Part shown: piece after piece, positions 4,643 through 6,152 of the stretch | How positions within the stretch are numbered: the first letter of the stretch is position 1 | How the letters are laid out: each line of letters opens with the position of its first letter | Assembly: GCA_002309585.1 (NCBI GenBank) | Contig: DBXN01000061.1 | Location: forward strand, 11,122-17,273 | Source of the DNA: Verrucomicrobia bacterium UBA1211 | Lineage (GTDB): Bacteria > Verrucomicrobiota > Kiritimatiellia > RFP12 > UBA1067 | Direction of reading: 5' to 3' | Length of the DNA: 6,152 bases | Made by a program: the position numbers and the translations under genes | Notes under the pieces: generated by a model | Told to the model about the DNA's origin: nothing | The model's database searches: none | The model's input: only the letters and a program-made list of their open reading frames with translations

Positions 4643-6152
4643 ATGACAGTGAAAAAGCAAGCAACGAGTGCAAAAAAAACGGCCAAGGTCAAGCAATCGA
4701 CCGGCAAGTTCGTGTATTTCTTCGGCGGTGACCATTCCGAGGGTCACGCCGGAATGCGGAGCCTTCTCGGCGGTAAGGGAGCCAACCTTGCCGAGATGGC
4801 GGAACTGGGTCTTCCGGTTCCTCCCGGATTCACGATCACCACGGAAGCGTGCGCCAAATACTACGAGTTGGGCGAGAAGCCCCTGCACCAGCTGATCGAC
4901 GATCAGGTCGCGGCGGGGCTCAAGAAGCTGGAAGAAACCACAGGCAAGACCTTCGGTAAGGGAAGCAATCCCCTGCTCGTTTCGGTCCGTTCCGGCGCGG
5001 CGGCCTCCATGCCGGGCATGATGGACACGGTCCTCAACCTCGGACTGAATCCGGACACGGTTGAGGCGATGATCAAGAAGACCGGCAATGCGCGGTTCGT
5101 GTGGGACTCCTACCGCCGCTTCATCCAGATGTTCGGCAATGTGGTGATGGGCATCGAGCACGATCTTTTCGAGCATGAGCTCGATGTGGTCAAACAGGCC
5201 AACAACTACAAGCTCGACACCGAGCTGACCGTCGAGGATCTGCAGGAGGTGGTGAAACGCTACACCACCATGGTGAAGCGCGTCAAGAAATGCGCCTTCC
5301 CCACCGACGCCATGACCCAGCTGAACCTCGGCATCAACGCCGTGTTCGGTTCCTGGAACAACGCCCGTGCGATCAAGTACCGCGCCTTGAATGACATCCG
5401 CGGTCTGCTCGGCACCGCCGTCAATGTCCAGGCGATGGTCTTCGGCAACTCGGGTCAGAATTCGGCGACGGGTGTCGCCTTTACCCGCGACCCCTCCACC
5501 GGCGAGCACAAGTATTTCTACGGCGAATACCTCATCAACGCGCAGGGCGAGGATGTGGTGGCCGGTATCCGGACCCCGCAGCAGATCACCCTCAAGGGTT
5601 CCCGTGAGTGGGCCAAGGCGCGCGGCATTTCCGAATCCGAGCGCAAGGCGAAATACCCGGCGCTGGAAGAGTCGATGCCCGCCGTGTTCAAGCAGTTGGA
5701 TGCAATCCGCATCAAACTGGAGAAGCACTATCGCGACATGCAGGATCTGGAGTTCACCATTGAGGACGGACGGCTCTTCATGCTCCAAACCCGGAATGGC
5801 AAACGGACCGCCGCCGCCGCCGTGCGGATCGCGATGGACCTGGTGAAGGAAAAGGTCATCGACGAGAAGACCGCCGTGATGCGCGTGGTTCCCGGCCAGC
5901 TTGACCAGCTGCTCCATCCGGTCTTCGTGAAGAGTTCCGAGTCGAAGGCCGTCAAGATCACGATGGGGTTGCCTGCCTCGCCCGGCGCGGCGACCGGACA
6001 GATCGTCTTTGACGCCGAGACCGCCGAGACGTGGGCCTCCTCCGGCAAGCAGGTGATTCTGTGCCGGACCGAAACCAGCCCGGAAGACATCGGCGGGATG
6101 AACGTGTCGGAAGGCATCCTGACGGCGCGCGGCGGCATGACCTCCCACGCGG
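4643..6152 (+). CDS. ppdK: Pyruvate, phosphate dikinase (N-terminal 503 codons; 3' end outside window)
   Basis: PPDK reversibly converts ATP, phosphate and pyruvate to AMP, PPi and PEP in the cytosol, serving gluconeogenesis or PPi-linked glycolysis. The visible part covers the ATP-grasp nucleotide-binding region and the central phospho-His domain up to the catalytic residue. Conserved features are LLGGKGANLAEM (K45), VSVRSGAAASMPGMMDT (R116), YGEYLINAQGEDVVAG, the metal/ATP pair D368 and E370 in QDLEFTIE, LQTRNGKR (R384), LPASPGAA, and GGMTSH with catalytic H502. T500, two residues before that His, is the position modified by PDRP-type regulators in this family. Compared from memory with Clostridium symbiosum PPDK (His455), there is an extra Lys-rich tail of about 22 residues and an insertion near 318-346. 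Presence of the PPDK-type N-terminal region and GGMTSH argues against PEP synthase. The coding sequence leaves the window one codon after H502, so the PEP/pyruvate-binding barrel is not visible. Confidence 0.97.
   Translation, partial: MTVKKQATSAKKTAKVKQSTGKFVYFFGGDHSEGHAGMRSLLGGKGANLAEMAELGLPVPPGFTITTEACAKYYELGEKPLHQLIDDQVAAGLKKLEETTGKTFGKGSNPLLVSVRSGAAASMPGMMDTVLNLGLNPDTVEAMIKKTGNARFVWDSYRRFIQMFGNVVMGIEHDLFEHELDVVKQANNYKLDTELTVEDLQEVVKRYTTMVKRVKKCAFPTDAMTQLNLGINAVFGSWNNARAIKYRALNDIRGLLGTAVNVQAMVFGNSGQNSATGVAFTRDPSTGEHKYFYGEYLINAQGEDVVAGIRTPQQITLKGSREWAKARGISESERKAKYPALEESMPAVFKQLDAIRIKLEKHYRDMQDLEFTIEDGRLFMLQTRNGKRTAAAAVRIAMDLVKEKVIDEKTAVMRVVPGQLDQLLHPVFVKSSESKAVKITMGLPASPGAATGQIVFDAETAETWASSGKQVILCRTETSPEDIGGMNVSEGILTARGGMTSHA

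Noticed and set aside
4610..6148. A 512-codon minus-strand open frame opposite ppdK.
   Set aside because: Codon-aligned shadow of PPDK, with His/Gly/Asp-rich translation typical of antisense frames and no recognisable motif.

Overview
The window looks like ordinary chromosomal housekeeping sequence from a Gram-negative bacterium of fairly high GC content. The Gram-negative call rests on a lipid A-type acyltransferase (LpxL/HtrB family) and a signal-peptide-bearing outer-membrane beta-barrel protein of the DUF481/YdiY type. ClpB, an LpxL-type enzyme, a DUF481 barrel and pyruvate phosphate dikinase together would fit the PVC group (Verrucomicrobiota/Kiritimatiellota/Lentisphaerota). That placement is a low-confidence guess from gene content, not something the sequence proves.

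Layout: (1) 1-1994, minus strand: the first 664 codons of clpB, cut by the left window edge just after the second Walker A region. (2) 1995-2309: a divergent control region with a clpB start and weak promoter on one side. On the other side are a strong-looking promoter, an inverted repeat touching its -35 box, and a 5' UTR hairpin for the next gene. (3) 2310-3329, plus strand: a secreted DUF481-type outer-membrane protein with a duplicated N-terminal module. (4) 3330-3485: a convergent gap with a perfect 16-bp palindrome, a textbook intrinsic terminator and a cluster of four CTAG motifs at 9-10 bp spacing. (5) 3486-4460, minus strand: the LpxL/HtrB-family acyltransferase. (6) 4461-4642: a divergent gap with an exact 11-bp tandem duplication and a near-consensus extended -10 promoter. 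(7) 4643-6152, plus strand: the first 503 codons of ppdK, cut by the right edge immediately after the catalytic phospho-histidine.

The four genes alternate in orientation (minus, plus, minus, plus), so each is its own transcription unit and no operon is visible. They do not form one pathway: protein disaggregation, an envelope barrel, envelope lipid acylation and PEP/pyruvate interconversion. The two middle genes both concern the outer membrane. I found no RNA gene, mobile element, CRISPR array or clearly novel multi-gene system. The most curious items are small: the operator-like inverted repeat, the CTAG cluster, the Lys-rich N-terminal tail on PPDK, and the complete absence of TTA, CTA and TCA codons from the genes.
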